Assembly (NCBI GenBank): GCA_029054245.1
Contig: JAIDFQ010000033.1
Span: 1 to 48,779 of the forward strand
Origin: Lachnospiraceae bacterium
Lineage (GTDB): Bacteria; Bacillota; Clostridia; Lachnospirales; Lachnospiraceae
Direction: 5' to 3'
DNA: 48,779 bases
Part shown: positions 8,015 through 16,461 of the stretch, piece by piece
Layout: each line of letters begins with the position of its first letter
How positions within the stretch are numbered: the first letter of the stretch is position 1
The notes under the pieces: generated by a model
What the model was told of the DNA's origin: nothing
The model's input: the letters and a program-made list of their open reading frames with translations, nothing else
Databases searched by the model: none
Translations under genes and position numbers: made by a program

Positions 8015-8487
8015 ATGCCCAAATTTAGAAAGGACGATGCAGAAATGGCAAACAGGACACGAACCAACCGGAATGAATTTCACTTAGATGATAAATAGCA
8101 GTATATCCTTGACGAGAAGTTTAAACTGTCCGGCATGCGGAACAATACAAAGCAAACAAGTCTTACAATGTTGCCTATAAGAAATCGAAAAACCCTGACG
8201 CATATTTCCGTAAGCATGAGAGCCAGATCATTCTTTATGGCGGCGCAAGGCGTATGCTGGAACAGGCGGGCATCCATTTAAAAGGCTTGAACATTGACAA
8301 ACTAAAAGCGGAATATCAGGAGCTGGCCGCACAGAAGAAGGAACTGACCGCCACTTACAAAAACTGCGATAAGGAGCTGAAATCGCTGAACCGGAAACTG
8401 GAGAACCTGAACCAGTATTTAGGGCGCACAGAGCCGCCAAAAAACGCACAGGAACAGCCAGACCGGAACAACAACCCTGCCCGGTAA
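8015..8487 (+). pseudogene. Collapsed mobC-relaxase remnant
   Basis: The first part (8015-8150) reads MPKFRKDDAEMANRTRTNRN then EFHLDDK, an amber stop at 8096, then QYILDEKFKLSGMRN. This is the N-terminus of a MobC-type relaxosome protein; family members usually have Glu where the stop is (GAG to TAG). From about 8150 the text becomes the C-terminus of a PF03432-type relaxase: YKKSKNPDAYFRKHESQIIL, YGGARRMLEQAGIHLKGLNI, then a coiled-coil tail ending PDRNNNPAR. About two thirds of the mobC-relaxase region is therefore missing, with a deletion junction near 8140-8160. The last 78 codons remain open from an internal ATG (8254). Confidence 0.8.
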
Positions 8488-8650
8488 TATCCAGCCCCGA
8501 AAAGGCTTTAAAAGCAAAAAAAGCATCGTGGACAGTGTGCATAATGCCGGCTGCGGCGGAATCCCACTCTTTCCTTCCTATCTATTTATAAAATCAGAAA
8601 AATTTCTTGCAGACAAGACCGTTTTCATGTAAGATAATCTACAAATCCGC

Positions 8651-8680
8651 AAAAAAAAATAGGAGCGCCGAAGCACCCCT
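8651..8680 (-). terminator. Intrinsic terminator of the toxin transcript
   Basis: On the minus strand AGGGGTGC (8680-8673), a TTCG tetraloop and GCGCTCCT (8668-8661, two G-U pairs) are followed by nine T residues (complement of 8651-8659). It is the first strong terminator downstream of the peptide at 8850-8933, so it should define the end of a message of roughly 350 nt. Confidence 0.75.
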
Positions 8681-8695
8681 ATCTCCTAAACCCTC

Positions 8696-8848
8696 TTGCA
8701 AAATCCGCAGTGTTGGTTTATAATCATCATAGAAGCCGAAGGATTCAAGCACGTCCGACGGTTGTTCAATCGGAAACGAGTAATCAATTTTAGAAAAACA
8801 AACGGATCACTGGCTATTCTCTATTCGCAGTAGAGGATAGCCTTTTCC
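8696..8848 (+). ncRNA. Candidate antisense antitoxin RNA with its own promoter and terminator
   Basis: A near-consensus promoter, TTGCAA (8696-8701), 17 nt, TATAAT (8719-8724), reads on the plus strand. A start near 8731 would give an RNA of about 118 nt ending at a 12-bp hairpin (8812-8823 with 8831-8842, one G-U pair, loop TTCGCAG) followed by TTTTCCGTT. It contains no credible reading frame. The RNA would be fully complementary to the 3' untranslated part of the convergent toxin message. This is the arrangement of TxpA/RatA- and BsrG/SR4-type loci. Existence of the RNA is inferred from sequence signals only. Confidence 0.6.
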
Positions 8849-8849
8849 G

Positions 8850-8933
8850 TTACTTGCGGTTGTGTTTATTGTCTATGTATGTCAAGGCTGCAAAAATCAC
8901 CAGCACCAACGTAAGCACTTCTAACGTATTCAT
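8850..8933 (-). CDS. Putative holin-like type I toxin peptide (27 aa)
   Basis: The peptide is MNTLEVLTLVLVIFAALTYI followed by DNKHNRK: one hydrophobic membrane helix, a Thr-Tyr-Ile-Asp junction and a basic tail. This matches the pattern of the small holin-like toxin family (PF16935-type, for example the TxpA/BsrG group). The ribosome binding site is a perfect AAAGGAGG about 5 nt upstream. A TATAAT-like box (complement of 9005-9010) lies about 75 bp upstream of the ATG. A candidate antisense RNA converges on it. Inferred role: membrane-depolarising toxin stabilising the mobile element. The sequence between 8488 and 8849 holds only the terminator and antisense RNA described here. Confidence 0.7.
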   Translation of the reverse strand: MNTLEVLTLVLVIFAALTYIDNKHNRK

Positions 8934-9050
8934 ACCGACCTCCTTTCCGTTTCCAGAAAGGACAACCGCAGACTATCCCTACTCGTTCTAATCTGACTAA
9001 GAGAATTATAGCACGTTATGTCGAATAATGCTATAAAAGATTTGCGTTAA

Positions 9051-9254
9051 TTACTCCGCCGCTTCCAATGCCACCTCTGCAAATTCCGCATCGCTCATGG
9101 CTTCCAGTTTCCCTAAAACCTGTCCGGCAAGCTCCACCATATCACTGTCCGATATGTGGGGAATCACATTCTTTATATCGGCAATCATGCCCGTCCTGTC
9201 CTGCCCCTCAAACACACACATCAAATTGATTTCTTCCACTGTAAATTTATCCAT
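9051..9254 (-). CDS. TnpW-like transposon-encoded protein
   Basis: A 67-residue acidic protein: MDKFTVEEINLMCVFEGQDR, then TGMIADIKNVIPHISDSDMV and LAGQVLGKLEAMSDAEFAEV. The N-terminal TVEEINLMCVF and C-terminal LSAMSDAEFA-type segments are the signature of the TnpW family (PF14202) of Tn916/Tn1549-like elements. Its role in transposition or conjugation is not established. It begins 3 bp after the upstream broken gene stops, as expected for an operon in the parental element. Confidence 0.75.
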   Translation of the reverse strand: MDKFTVEEINLMCVFEGQDRTGMIADIKNVIPHISDSDMVELAGQVLGKLEAMSDAEFAEVALEAAE

Positions 9255-9257
9255 AGC

Positions 9258-9940
9258 TTATATCTCCCTCTCTGATTTTTTCTCTGTTCCCTTTTCCGGG
9301 GCTTCCTTCTCCGACTTATCCCTCTGCTCGATGACCGCCTTTTTCTCCGCCAGTTTCTCCTTTATGGAAATTCTGCCTGTCTGTTTTTCCTCCTTCGGCT
9401 TCTCATTATTCAGAACGTTATAAATCATGTTATAGTTGTCCGTAATATCCTGCACATAATCCAAAATCTCCAAATCCGCAACTCTGCCCGAAACAATATC
9501 CATCTGCGTGTCCTCATAGCTTTCTGTCCCTTCTGTATGGATATTGATGCCGATGCTTCGGATACCGTTCATCCTCTCCGGCGGTATCCGGTTGAAAATG
9601 GCGATTGCTTCCTCCACACCCACTATATCCTCATGGTACTCTCCGAAATTGTGGAACTCCCCGCACTCTGCCACTGTAAGGGTTACAACCGTCCGTTTTT
9701 CCTCCTGTGCCTGTTCTGCGGCTTTCTCCTGCATGGCGGCACGTTTTTCCTCAAGGTAGGCTTCCACGCCCGGAAGATACTCCCCAAGCGTCCCTGTCTT
9801 ACCCTCTGTAATGGGATTGATGTCTCCTGATACCTGACCTCTTTCAATTTCTCATAGTAGAATTTTTCATGTGCATCACTGATAAAAATAATCGCTTTCT
9901 CTGCTCCTAACGCTGTACTACTCATGTTCATTTCCTCCAT
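9258..9940 (-). pseudogene. Deletion fusion of a DUF6075-type start and a YodL/DUF4316-type end
   Basis: The 5' part (9940 to about 9836) reads MEEMNMSSTALGAEKAIIFI, SDAHEKFYYEKLKEVRYQ, the start of a DUF6075-like protein. The text then shifts frame into VSGDINPITEGKTGTLGEYL, and continues (open from about 9836, internal ATG at 9767) through GEFHNFGEYHEDIVGVEEAI and SIGINIHTEGTESYEDTQMD to a charged tail ending KKSEREI. This resembles the C-terminal part of YodL/DUF4316 proteins of Tn1549-like elements. The junction lies near 9825-9840. The 169-codon fragment from 9767 could still be translated, but both parents are incomplete. Confidence 0.65.
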
Positions 9941-9968
9941 TTCCTATTTTGTTTTTTGACCATAACAA

Positions 9969-10009
9969 AAGGACACTTCCCTAAAATTTTCTTTTAGAAA
10001 AATGTCCTT
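9969..10009. other. AT-rich hairpin at the edge of the mobile-element remnant
   Basis: AAGGACA (9969-9975) pairs with TGTCCTT (10003-10009) and CTAAAA (9981-9986) with TTTTAG (9992-9997). It lies between the last element gene and lysS. The segment 10010-10139 beyond it has only AT-rich GTTGTAAATTT-like repeats (around 10080-10115), possibly integrase arm sites, and no recognised lysS terminator. Confidence 0.4.
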
Positions 10010-10139
10010 ATCGTACAAAATATTGAATTAGATTTATGAGTACAACTATTCATTAACGCTTATTATTCTTCATTATGCGTTGTAAAATTGTTGTAAATTT
10101 GTTGTGGTTTACAAGTTCAAGTACCGCAAACCCTTGATT

Positions 10140-11663
10140 TTACTGGTCTTTTCCGCCAAGCGTTTTCATCGTCGGGAACAGCAGAACATCCCTAATTGCC
10201 GGTGAATTGGTGAGCAGCATAACCAGTCTGTCAATGCCGTATCCTATCCCTCCGGTAGGAGGCATACCAATTTCCAGTGCATTCAGGAAATCCTCATCTG
10301 TATGGTTCGCCTCTTCATCTCCCTGTGCAAACAGTTCTTCCTGCGCCTTAAAGCGTTCCCTCTGGTCAATAGGATCGTTCAGCTCGGAGTAGGCATTGCA
10401 CATCTCTCGCCCGGTAATGAATAACTCAAAACGTTCCACATAATCCGGCTTGTCCGGTTTTCTCTTGGTGAGCGGCGATATCTCCACCGGATGATCCATC
10501 ACAAAGGTAGGCTGTACCAGATGTTCTTCCACGAACTCCTCGAAAAAGAGATTCAAAATATCCCCCTTTGTATGCCTGTCCTCATAATGCACTTCCTTCT
10601 CATCTGCCAGCCTCTTGGCGGCTGCTGTGTCGGGAACCTGGTCAAAATCAATACCCGCATATTTCTTTACCGCTTCAATCATGGTCAGCCTTTCAAAGGG
10701 CTTTCCTAAATCAATCATATGTTCGCCATAAGGTACTGTGGTCGTGCCGCAGACCTCCTGTGCCACATAACGGAACATGTTCTCGGTCAGATCCATCATG
10801 CCATTATAGTCTGTATATGCCTGATAAAGTTCCATCAACGTAAATTCCGGGTTGTGTCTCGTGTCCAAACCTTCATTTCTAAATACACGTCCAATTTCAT
10901 AGACGCGCTCCAATCCGCCCACGATTAGCCTCTTAAGATACAGCTCCAGAGAGATACGCAGCTTTACGTCCTCATCCAGCGCGTTGAAATGCGTCTCAAA
11001 GGGTCTTGCAGCGGCGCCTCCGGCGTTGGACACCAGCATAGGTGTTTCCACTTCCATAAAGCCCTGCTCGTCCAAATATCTTCTGATGGCAGAAATGATC
11101 TTTGAGCGCTTTACAAACGTTTCCTTTACCTCTTCATTCATAATAAGGTCCGTGTACCTCTGGCGGTACCGGATATCTGTATTGGTAAGTCCGTGATATT
11201 TTTCGGGAAGAATCTGAAGACTCTTGGAAAGCAGCGTCACGCTGGAAGCGTGGATAGATATCTCCTCCGTCTTAGTCTTGAACACTTCTCCTGTAATACC
11301 TACAATGTCACCCACATCATACTTTTTGAAATCCGCATAAGGCTCTTCTCCAATGCCATCCTTTGCAACATAAGACTGGATATTTCCTTTCAGATCCTGT
11401 ATGTTGCAAAAAGAAGCCTTGCCCATTACACGCTTCTGCATGATACGTCCGGCAACTGATACCATCTTTCCTTCCATCTGTTCAAAATTCTCTTTGATAT
11501 CCCTGCTGTGCGCAGTAACATCAAATTTAGTAATCTTGAAGGGATCCTTACCCGCTTCCTGAAGCACAGAAAGCTTCTCTCTTCTTATCTTCAAAAGCTG
11601 GTTGATATCCTGTTCCTGCTTTTTACTGTTTCCGCTTTGTTGATTATTCTGCTGCTTATCCAC
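10140..11663 (-). CDS. lysS: Lysyl-tRNA synthetase, class II
   Basis: A 507-residue enzyme that charges tRNA-Lys with lysine. It has an N-terminal OB-fold anticodon-binding domain ([20 protein letters not shown]) and class II motifs: motif 1 around [20 protein letters not shown], motif 2 [17 protein letters not shown], and motif 3 [29 protein letters not shown] is the family signature. GTG at 11663 is preferred because AAAGGAG lies 8 nt upstream; the in-frame GTG at 11672 overlaps that site. It is last in the cluster dusB-hypothetical-greA-lysS, 51 bp after greA. A mobile-element remnant begins beyond its stop codon. Confidence 0.97.
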   Translation of the reverse strand: MDKQQNNQQSGNSKKQEQDINQLLKIRREKLSVLQEAGKDPFKITKFDVTAHSRDIKENFEQMEGKMVSVAGRIMQKRVMGKASFCNIQDLKGNIQSYVAKDGIGEEPYADFKKYDVGDIVGITGEVFKTKTEEISIHASSVTLLSKSLQILPEKYHGLTNTDIRYRQRYTDLIMNEEVKETFVKRSKIISAIRRYLDEQGFMEVETPMLVSNAGGAAARPFETHFNALDEDVKLRISLELYLKRLIVGGLERVYEIGRVFRNEGLDTRHNPEFTLMELYQAYTDYNGMMDLTENMFRYVAQEVCGTTTVPYGEHMIDLGKPFERLTMIEAVKKYAGIDFDQVPDTAAAKRLADEKEVHYEDRHTKGDILNLFFEEFVEEHLVQPTFVMDHPVEISPLTKRKPDKPDYVERFELFITGREMCNAYSELNDPIDQRERFKAQEELFAQGDEEANHTDEDFLNALEIGMPPTGGIGYGIDRLVMLLTNSPAIRDVLLFPTMKTLGGKDQ

Positions 11664-11714
11664 TATAAACACTCCTTTTAAGGGCTTTGCCTTTGTTATA
11701 AAAGTCTCTGGAAT

Positions 11715-12197
11715 TTAGTTAGATCTCTGGATTTCAAGAACCTGGTATCTCAAAACGCCAACCTGAGTCTCTACTTCAACGATATCTCCCATTTTACTGC
11801 CAATAAGCGCTTTTCCCACAGGAGATTCATTTGAAATCTTACCTTTTAAGCTGTTGGCTTCGGTGGAACCTACGATTTTATACTCTAAGTCCTCGTTATA
11901 TTCCAAATCACGAATCTTGACACAGCATCCGATGTTGATTTTGTCAAGGTCAACTTCGTCTTCTACAACAACTTCCACATTCTTTAAGATCTTTTCCAGT
12001 TCTTCAATTCTGGCTTCGATATCGCGCTGTTCATCCTTCGCTGCATCATACTCTGCATTTTCGGACAAATCCCCCTGCTCTCTTGCCTCTTTGATTTTCT
12101 GTGCTACTTCCTGTCTCTTTACTACCTTGAGTTCATGAAGTTCATCTTCATACTTTCTTAACCCCTCATAGGTAAGTATGTTCTTCTTTTCTTCCAT
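11715..12197 (-). CDS. greA: Transcription elongation factor GreA
   Basis: A 160-residue protein of standard length. The N-terminal coiled coil (about 1-75, with EAREQGDLSENAEYDAAKDE carrying the acidic tip that enters the RNA polymerase secondary channel) is followed by a C-terminal FKBP-like domain (VEVEDE to YQVLEIQ, including SNESPVGKALIGSKMGDIVE). It stimulates cleavage of backtracked transcripts. It is co-directional with lysS, a frequent pairing in Firmicutes. Confidence 0.97.
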   Translation of the reverse strand: MEEKKNILTYEGLRKYEDELHELKVVKRQEVAQKIKEAREQGDLSENAEYDAAKDEQRDIEARIEELEKILKNVEVVVEDEVDLDKINIGCCVKIRDLEYNEDLEYKIVGSTEANSLKGKISNESPVGKALIGSKMGDIVEVETQVGVLRYQVLEIQRSN

Positions 12198-12241
12198 TTC
12201 CTTTCCATCCTTTTATGTTTATTTTCATTTTATAAAGGTTC

Positions 12242-12988
12242 TTAATTAACTTTCGTATTATAACCATTTTTTACCGCAGTGTCAAGGAATTTCAGCGTTT
12301 CCAGCCTGTTTATATGCTTCTGGTGAAAACCGGAAGTTTTTCCTATATGCGGGTCCATACCCTTCCCCTCCATGTCCAGCCAGGGAATTTTTACCGGCGG
12401 CATATCCGTCCATGCCGTGAGGATTCCAAACTGTTCATAAAGATAATCTTCCAGCATCTCGTATGCCGGATTTTCATCCCCCTTAAAAAACACCTGACGG
12501 GTTCTTGACAGATATGGGCTGATCAGCTCTATCACCTGCCCAAGCTCATATTCTCCGCCATCAGCGGAAAGGGTAATGCAGATCTTATCAAAAGGCCTTT
12601 GTCGGTACAATAAAGCTGCCATAAGCTCGACAGGTATCTGACTGAACTGCTTATCTAGTTCAACCGCCCATATCTGCTCGCTGCAGTCATGCGCCAAAAC
12701 CGCCTTTTGACCCGCCTCCTCCAGAAGCTGACGTGCGCGCTCCGGCTTCCAGCTTTTAGGTTGCCCCGTAAAAAAAGCTTTCTTTCTATATTCCGGCAAT
12801 AAGACATAATAAATCTGAATCTTGCCCGCTCCCCGGCTTTCACCTAAAAGGTAGGAAAATTCCCGCCGCACCTTCTGAATCGGAAGTCCTTCCTTTTGGA
12901 CCTTGTGATAACCGGTCCTTCCATCACCTTCCGGATAAGTTCCGTATGCAATTCCCGTATAAAAAATATTGATTCCATTCGTTTCCAT
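12242..12988 (-). CDS. Conserved-looking protein of unknown function between dusB and greA
   Basis: A 248-residue soluble protein without signal peptide, membrane helix or Cys cluster. Segments include METNGINIFYTGIAYGTYPE, QIYYVLLPEYRKKAFFTGQP, LMAALLYRQRPFDKICITLS and LEDYLYEQFGILTAWTDMPP. The mixed alpha/beta pattern suggests a Rossmann-like fold but no catalytic motif is recognised. It starts 28 bp after the dusB stop and is followed by greA, so it is probably co-transcribed with RNA-modification and transcription/translation genes. A link to RNA metabolism is a guess from position only. Confidence 0.7.
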   Translation of the reverse strand: METNGINIFYTGIAYGTYPEGDGRTGYHKVQKEGLPIQKVRREFSYLLGESRGAGKIQIYYVLLPEYRKKAFFTGQPKSWKPERARQLLEEAGQKAVLAHDCSEQIWAVELDKQFSQIPVELMAALLYRQRPFDKICITLSADGGEYELGQVIELISPYLSRTRQVFFKGDENPAYEMLEDYLYEQFGILTAWTDMPPVKIPWLDMEGKGMDPHIGKTSGFHQKHINRLETLKFLDTAVKNGYNTKVN

Positions 12989-13016
12989 AGAAAAGCATAT
13001 GTAATCTCCGTCTTTC

Positions 13017-13997
13017 CTATTCCGAAAAAATTTTTTTTACTGCCTGTTCCAGTTCTTCAAAGGATTCCATCTCATTGACCTTCCTTCTTAGGGAAGCAGA
13101 ATTAGGGTAACCCGCAGTATACCATGCAATGTGCTTACGCATTTCCCTGACTGCCGTGTATTCACCCTTTACCTCAAGTTCCATTCTGGCATGACGGAGA
13201 ATGGTATCTTGTATTTCCACTGCAGGATTCTTTGACTTTTCCCTGCCTGTCTCCAAAAAATGCAAGATTTGTTCAAAAATCCACGGATTGCCTCTTACGG
13301 CTCTTCCCACCATAACGCCATCACAGCCGGTCTGCTCAAGCAGCGCCCTTGCCGAAGGACCATCCGTCACATCGCCGTTGCCGATGACCGGAATCGAAAC
13401 CGCCTCCTTCACCCTTGCAATAATATCCCAATCTGCCCGTCCCGCATAGTATTGCTCCCTGGTCCTGCCATGGACTGCCACTGCTGCAGCCCCACTCTCT
13501 TCCGCAATCTTCGCAATTTCCACAGCATTTATCATGCTGTCATTAAAACCCTTACGGATTTTTACTGTGACCGGCTTATGAATCGCTTTAACCGTCCTGG
13601 AAACAATTTCCTCCACCAGCTTCGGGTTCTTCATAAGCGCAGACCCTTCCCCGTTGTTCACCAGCTTCGGCACAGGGCATCCCATGTTGATATCCAGTAT
13701 GGAAAAAGGTCTGTCCTCGATTTGTTTTGCCATTTCGCTGATGATCTCCGGGTCAGAGCCAAACAGTTGAAGGGACACAGGTGTTTCGTCGGGGTGTATC
13801 TCCATCAACTCCTTCGTATTCTTATTACGGAAATAAACTGCCTTGGCGCTGATCATTTCCATACAGACAAGCCCCGCTCCATGCTCCCTGCAAAGCAAAC
13901 GAAATGGCAGGTCTGTCACACCTGCCATGGGAGCCAATATCAAATTATTTTCTAAAACCACATTTCCAATCTGCAGTTTTTTCACTGCACCTGCCAT
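13017..13997 (-). CDS. dusB: tRNA-dihydrouridine synthase B
   Basis: A flavoenzyme reducing specific uridines in tRNA to dihydrouridine. The FMN-binding TIM barrel is shown by LILAPMAGVTDLPFRLLCRE, the catalytic Cys in ILDINMGCPVPKLVNNGEGS, VTVKIRKGF, AAVAVHGRTREQYYAG, VIGNGDV and DGVMVGRAVRGNPW. The start MAGAVKKLQIGNVVLENN at 13997 fits the family; the open frame extends to 14060 and a GTG inside (13985) is another option. Length is 326 residues, typical. The neighbouring 5' gene is the DUF6145-like protein. Confidence 0.93.
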   Translation of the reverse strand: MAGAVKKLQIGNVVLENNLILAPMAGVTDLPFRLLCREHGAGLVCMEMISAKAVYFRNKNTKELMEIHPDETPVSLQLFGSDPEIISEMAKQIEDRPFSILDINMGCPVPKLVNNGEGSALMKNPKLVEEIVSRTVKAIHKPVTVKIRKGFNDSMINAVEIAKIAEESGAAAVAVHGRTREQYYAGRADWDIIARVKEAVSIPVIGNGDVTDGPSARALLEQTGCDGVMVGRAVRGNPWIFEQILHFLETGREKSKNPAVEIQDTILRHARMELEVKGEYTAVREMRKHIAWYTAGYPNSASLRRKVNEMESFEELEQAVKKIFSE

Positions 13998-14075
13998 AAC
14001 TTCAATCAGCCTTTCTTTCGTTTCGTATGTACACTTCCTATACACGCTTCGTATATGCACCAGCGTTTCTTTTTC

Positions 14076-14444
14076 TCATTCTTCCAGGTCATTTAACAGT
14101 CCGCTCACATCCTCATGCAGGATGAACACCCGGTAATACAGACTTAAGGATTCAAACATCTCCTGCCGTTTAAGACGTACCTCATTTACCAGAAGCCCGC
14201 TTCCAATCTCGTCATAAAGAAAATCATCTTCCGCATATTCGGTGCGCATATTCACGCTTCCGTCCTGTTCAAATTCAATAGTGAATATCCCACCTATTTC
14301 CTCTGTAAAAAGCACACAGATAATGTGCAATTCCTCCTTAATGGATTCCGGTATTCCTTTAAACGTTTCGTTAAAATAGTATTTCTTTTCGTACGCATTT
14401 GCCCCGCAGAGCACGATCGTCTCTTTTCTGGCATCCTGCTTCAT
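14076..14444 (-). CDS. DUF6145-type small protein
   Basis: A 122-residue acidic soluble protein starting MKQDARKETIVLCGANAYEK, with YYFNETFKGIPESIKEELHI, CVLFTEEIGGIFTIEFEQDG and a C-terminal helical part ending LLNDLEE. GGAGG lies 5 nt upstream of the ATG at 14444 (the open frame reaches 14477). It matches my recollection of a family conserved in Lachnospiraceae next to translation genes (DUF6145), function unknown. It lies between argF and dusB in the same direction. Confidence 0.7.
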   Translation of the reverse strand: MKQDARKETIVLCGANAYEKKYYFNETFKGIPESIKEELHIICVLFTEEIGGIFTIEFEQDGSVNMRTEYAEDDFLYDEIGSGLLVNEVRLKRQEMFESLSLYYRVFILHEDVSGLLNDLEE

Positions 14445-14493
14445 TTTTCCTCCAGACAAAACATCTACTTGCTTCATAGCCGTTCTATTAATA

Positions 14494-15480
14494 TTAAAGT
14501 GTCGCCGCCATCACTGCTTTAATCGTGTGCATCCTGTTCTCAGCCTCATCAAACACGACAGATGCCGGAGATTCAAACACTTCATCGGTCACTTCCATTT
14601 CTGAAATACCAAATTTTTCGCTCATTTCCCTACCAATCTTGGTCTTGAGATCATGGAAGGCAGGCAGACAATGCATAAAGATTGCATCTTTTCCCGCGTT
14701 CTCCATCACTTTCCTGTTTACCTGGTAAGGGGACAATTCCCTGATTCTCTCTTCCCACACATCTTCCGGCTCTCCCATGGACACCCACACATCCGTATAG
14801 ATTACGTCGGCACCCTTTGTTCCTTCCGTCACATCTTCGGTGAGGGTGATAGATGCGCCCGTCTCTTCCGCAATGGAATGGCACTCCTTTACAAGCGCTT
14901 CCTCCGGGAAATACTTTGCCGCCGTGCAGGCGGTAAAATGCATACCCAGTTTCGCGCAGACCACCATCAGGGAGTTTCCCATGTTATAACGCGCATCACC
15001 CATATAGGTCAGCTTCACGCCTTTAATGCGACCAAGCTTTTCCTGGATCGTCAGAAGATCGGCAAGCATCTGGGTAGGGTGAAATTCATTTGTAAGACCA
15101 TTCCACACAGGTACGCCAGCATATTTTGCAAGTTCTTCCACAATTTCCTGCCCATAGCCGCGGTATTCAATTCCCTCGTACATCCTGCCCAGCACTCTTG
15201 CCGTGTCTGCAATGCTTTCTTTTTTCCCAATCTGGGAACCTTTTGGATCCAGATAGGTGGTTCCCACACCAAGATCATGGGCAGCCACCTCAAAAGAACA
15301 TCTGGTTCTGGTGCTGGTCTTTTCAAAAATCAGCGCCACATTCTTACCCTTATGCATATCTGTGGTAAGTATTCCCTTTTTCTTTTTGTTCTTTAACTGC
15401 GCTGCTAACTCCACCAGATATAGTATTTCCTCCGGTGTAAAGTCTAGGAGCTTTAAAAAGTTTCTGCCCTTTAAATCCAT
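14494..15480 (-). CDS. argF: Ornithine carbamoyltransferase
   Basis: Transfers carbamoyl phosphate to ornithine, giving citrulline. The carbamoyl-phosphate motif STRTR is at residues 56-60 ([18 protein letters not shown]), HPTQ is in [12 protein letters not shown], the ornithine site DVWVSMGE follows, and catalytic HCLP is in [11 protein letters not shown]. Length is 328 residues, typical. Because it stands alone rather than with arginine deiminase genes, biosynthesis (argF) is more likely than catabolism (arcB), but sequence alone does not decide this. It starts 20 bp after the SPFH gene stops. Confidence 0.93.
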   Translation of the reverse strand: MDLKGRNFLKLLDFTPEEILYLVELAAQLKNKKKKGILTTDMHKGKNVALIFEKTSTRTRCSFEVAAHDLGVGTTYLDPKGSQIGKKESIADTARVLGRMYEGIEYRGYGQEIVEELAKYAGVPVWNGLTNEFHPTQMLADLLTIQEKLGRIKGVKLTYMGDARYNMGNSLMVVCAKLGMHFTACTAAKYFPEEALVKECHSIAEETGASITLTEDVTEGTKGADVIYTDVWVSMGEPEDVWEERIRELSPYQVNRKVMENAGKDAIFMHCLPAFHDLKTKIGREMSEKFGISEMEVTDEVFESPASVVFDEAENRMHTIKAVMAATL

Positions 15481-15500
15481 CTGTATATCCTCTCGTTTCC

Positions 15501-16421
15501 TTATTTATTGCTAACCAGTTCTTTTACGGATGCCGCCAGACCAGCCAGCCCCTGAATCTCGGATGGAATGATGATCTTAGTAGCCTTTCCGTCTGCTGCC
15601 TTTTCAAATGCTTCCAGACTCTTGATGCGCAGAACAGATTCATCTGCTCCAGCCTCACGGATCATTCTGATACCGTCTGCAGTCGCCTGCTGCACCTTAA
15701 GGATTGCCTCTGCTTCACCTTCTGCTTCGCGGATCATCTTTTCCTTCTGTGCCTCTGCGCGGAGAATTGCAGACTGTTTCTCTGCCTCTGCCTCCAGAAT
15801 GGCTGCCGCCTTCTTACCTTCCGCAACCGTTACGCTTGCCTTCTTTTCACCTTCTGCACGGGTAACTGCTTCTCTTCTCTCACGCTCTGCCTTCATCTGC
15901 CTTTCCATGGCATTCTGGATTTCGGCGGGAGGAATGATATTCTTAAGCTCTACTCTGTTTACTTTGATGCCCCAAGGATCCGTAGCTTCGTCAAGAGAAG
16001 CTCTCATCTTGGTGTTAATGGTCTCTCTGGATGTCAGCGTCTGATCCAGTTCCAGATCACCGATAATATTACGAAGGGTAGTCGCTGTCAGATTTTCAAT
16101 CGCCATGATGGGATTTTCCACACCATAAGCAAACATCTTAGGGTCCGTAATCTGGAAGAATACCACCGTATCAATTCTCATCGTAACATTATCCTTGGTG
16201 ATAACAGGCTGAGGTGCGAAATCCACTACCTGCTCCTTTAAATTGATTTTCTTGGCTACTTTATCCAGCAGCGGAAGCTTTACATGAAGCCCAACTGACC
16301 ATGTTCCCTGATAAGCTCCCAGTCTTTCTACTACGTAAGCGTATGCCTGCGGCACAATCTTGATACAGGATGCCAGCAGAATCAGTATAATCACAAATAA
16401 CACAAGCACTAAATATCCCAT
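15501..16421 (-). CDS. SPFH/band 7 membrane scaffold protein (QmcA-like)
   Basis: A 306-residue protein with an N-terminal membrane anchor (about 2-20), the SPFH/PHB domain (about 25-185, with [20 protein letters not shown] and a [15 protein letters not shown] segment), a long Ala/Glu-rich coiled coil (about 180-245), and a C-terminal oligomerisation segment. It forms membrane microdomain scaffolds. Its NfeD partner is directly upstream, the standard nfeD-SPFH pairing, 40 bp apart. Confidence 0.9.
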   Translation of the reverse strand: MGYLVLVLFVIILILLASCIKIVPQAYAYVVERLGAYQGTWSVGLHVKLPLLDKVAKKINLKEQVVDFAPQPVITKDNVTMRIDTVVFFQITDPKMFAYGVENPIMAIENLTATTLRNIIGDLELDQTLTSRETINTKMRASLDEATDPWGIKVNRVELKNIIPPAEIQNAMERQMKAERERREAVTRAEGEKKASVTVAEGKKAAAILEAEAEKQSAILRAEAQKEKMIREAEGEAEAILKVQQATADGIRMIREAGADESVLRIKSLEAFEKAADGKATKIIIPSEIQGLAGLAASVKELVSNK

Positions 16422-16461
16422 TTGATTCCTCTTCTTTCCGGGTTTTCCCCAAACCTTTCCT

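Noticed and set aside
7847-9982. 12-bp inverted repeat AGGGAAGTGTCC at 7847-7858 and (inverted) 9971-9982, bracketing the mob and TnpW remnants
   Set aside because: A 12-bp match between two strands over a few kilobases can arise by chance, each copy is also part of its own local hairpin, and no target-site duplication is visible.
14494-15480. Arginine deiminase pathway arcB
   Set aside because: No arcA, arcC or arcD genes lie in the neighbourhood, so a biosynthetic ornithine carbamoyltransferase is the simpler reading.
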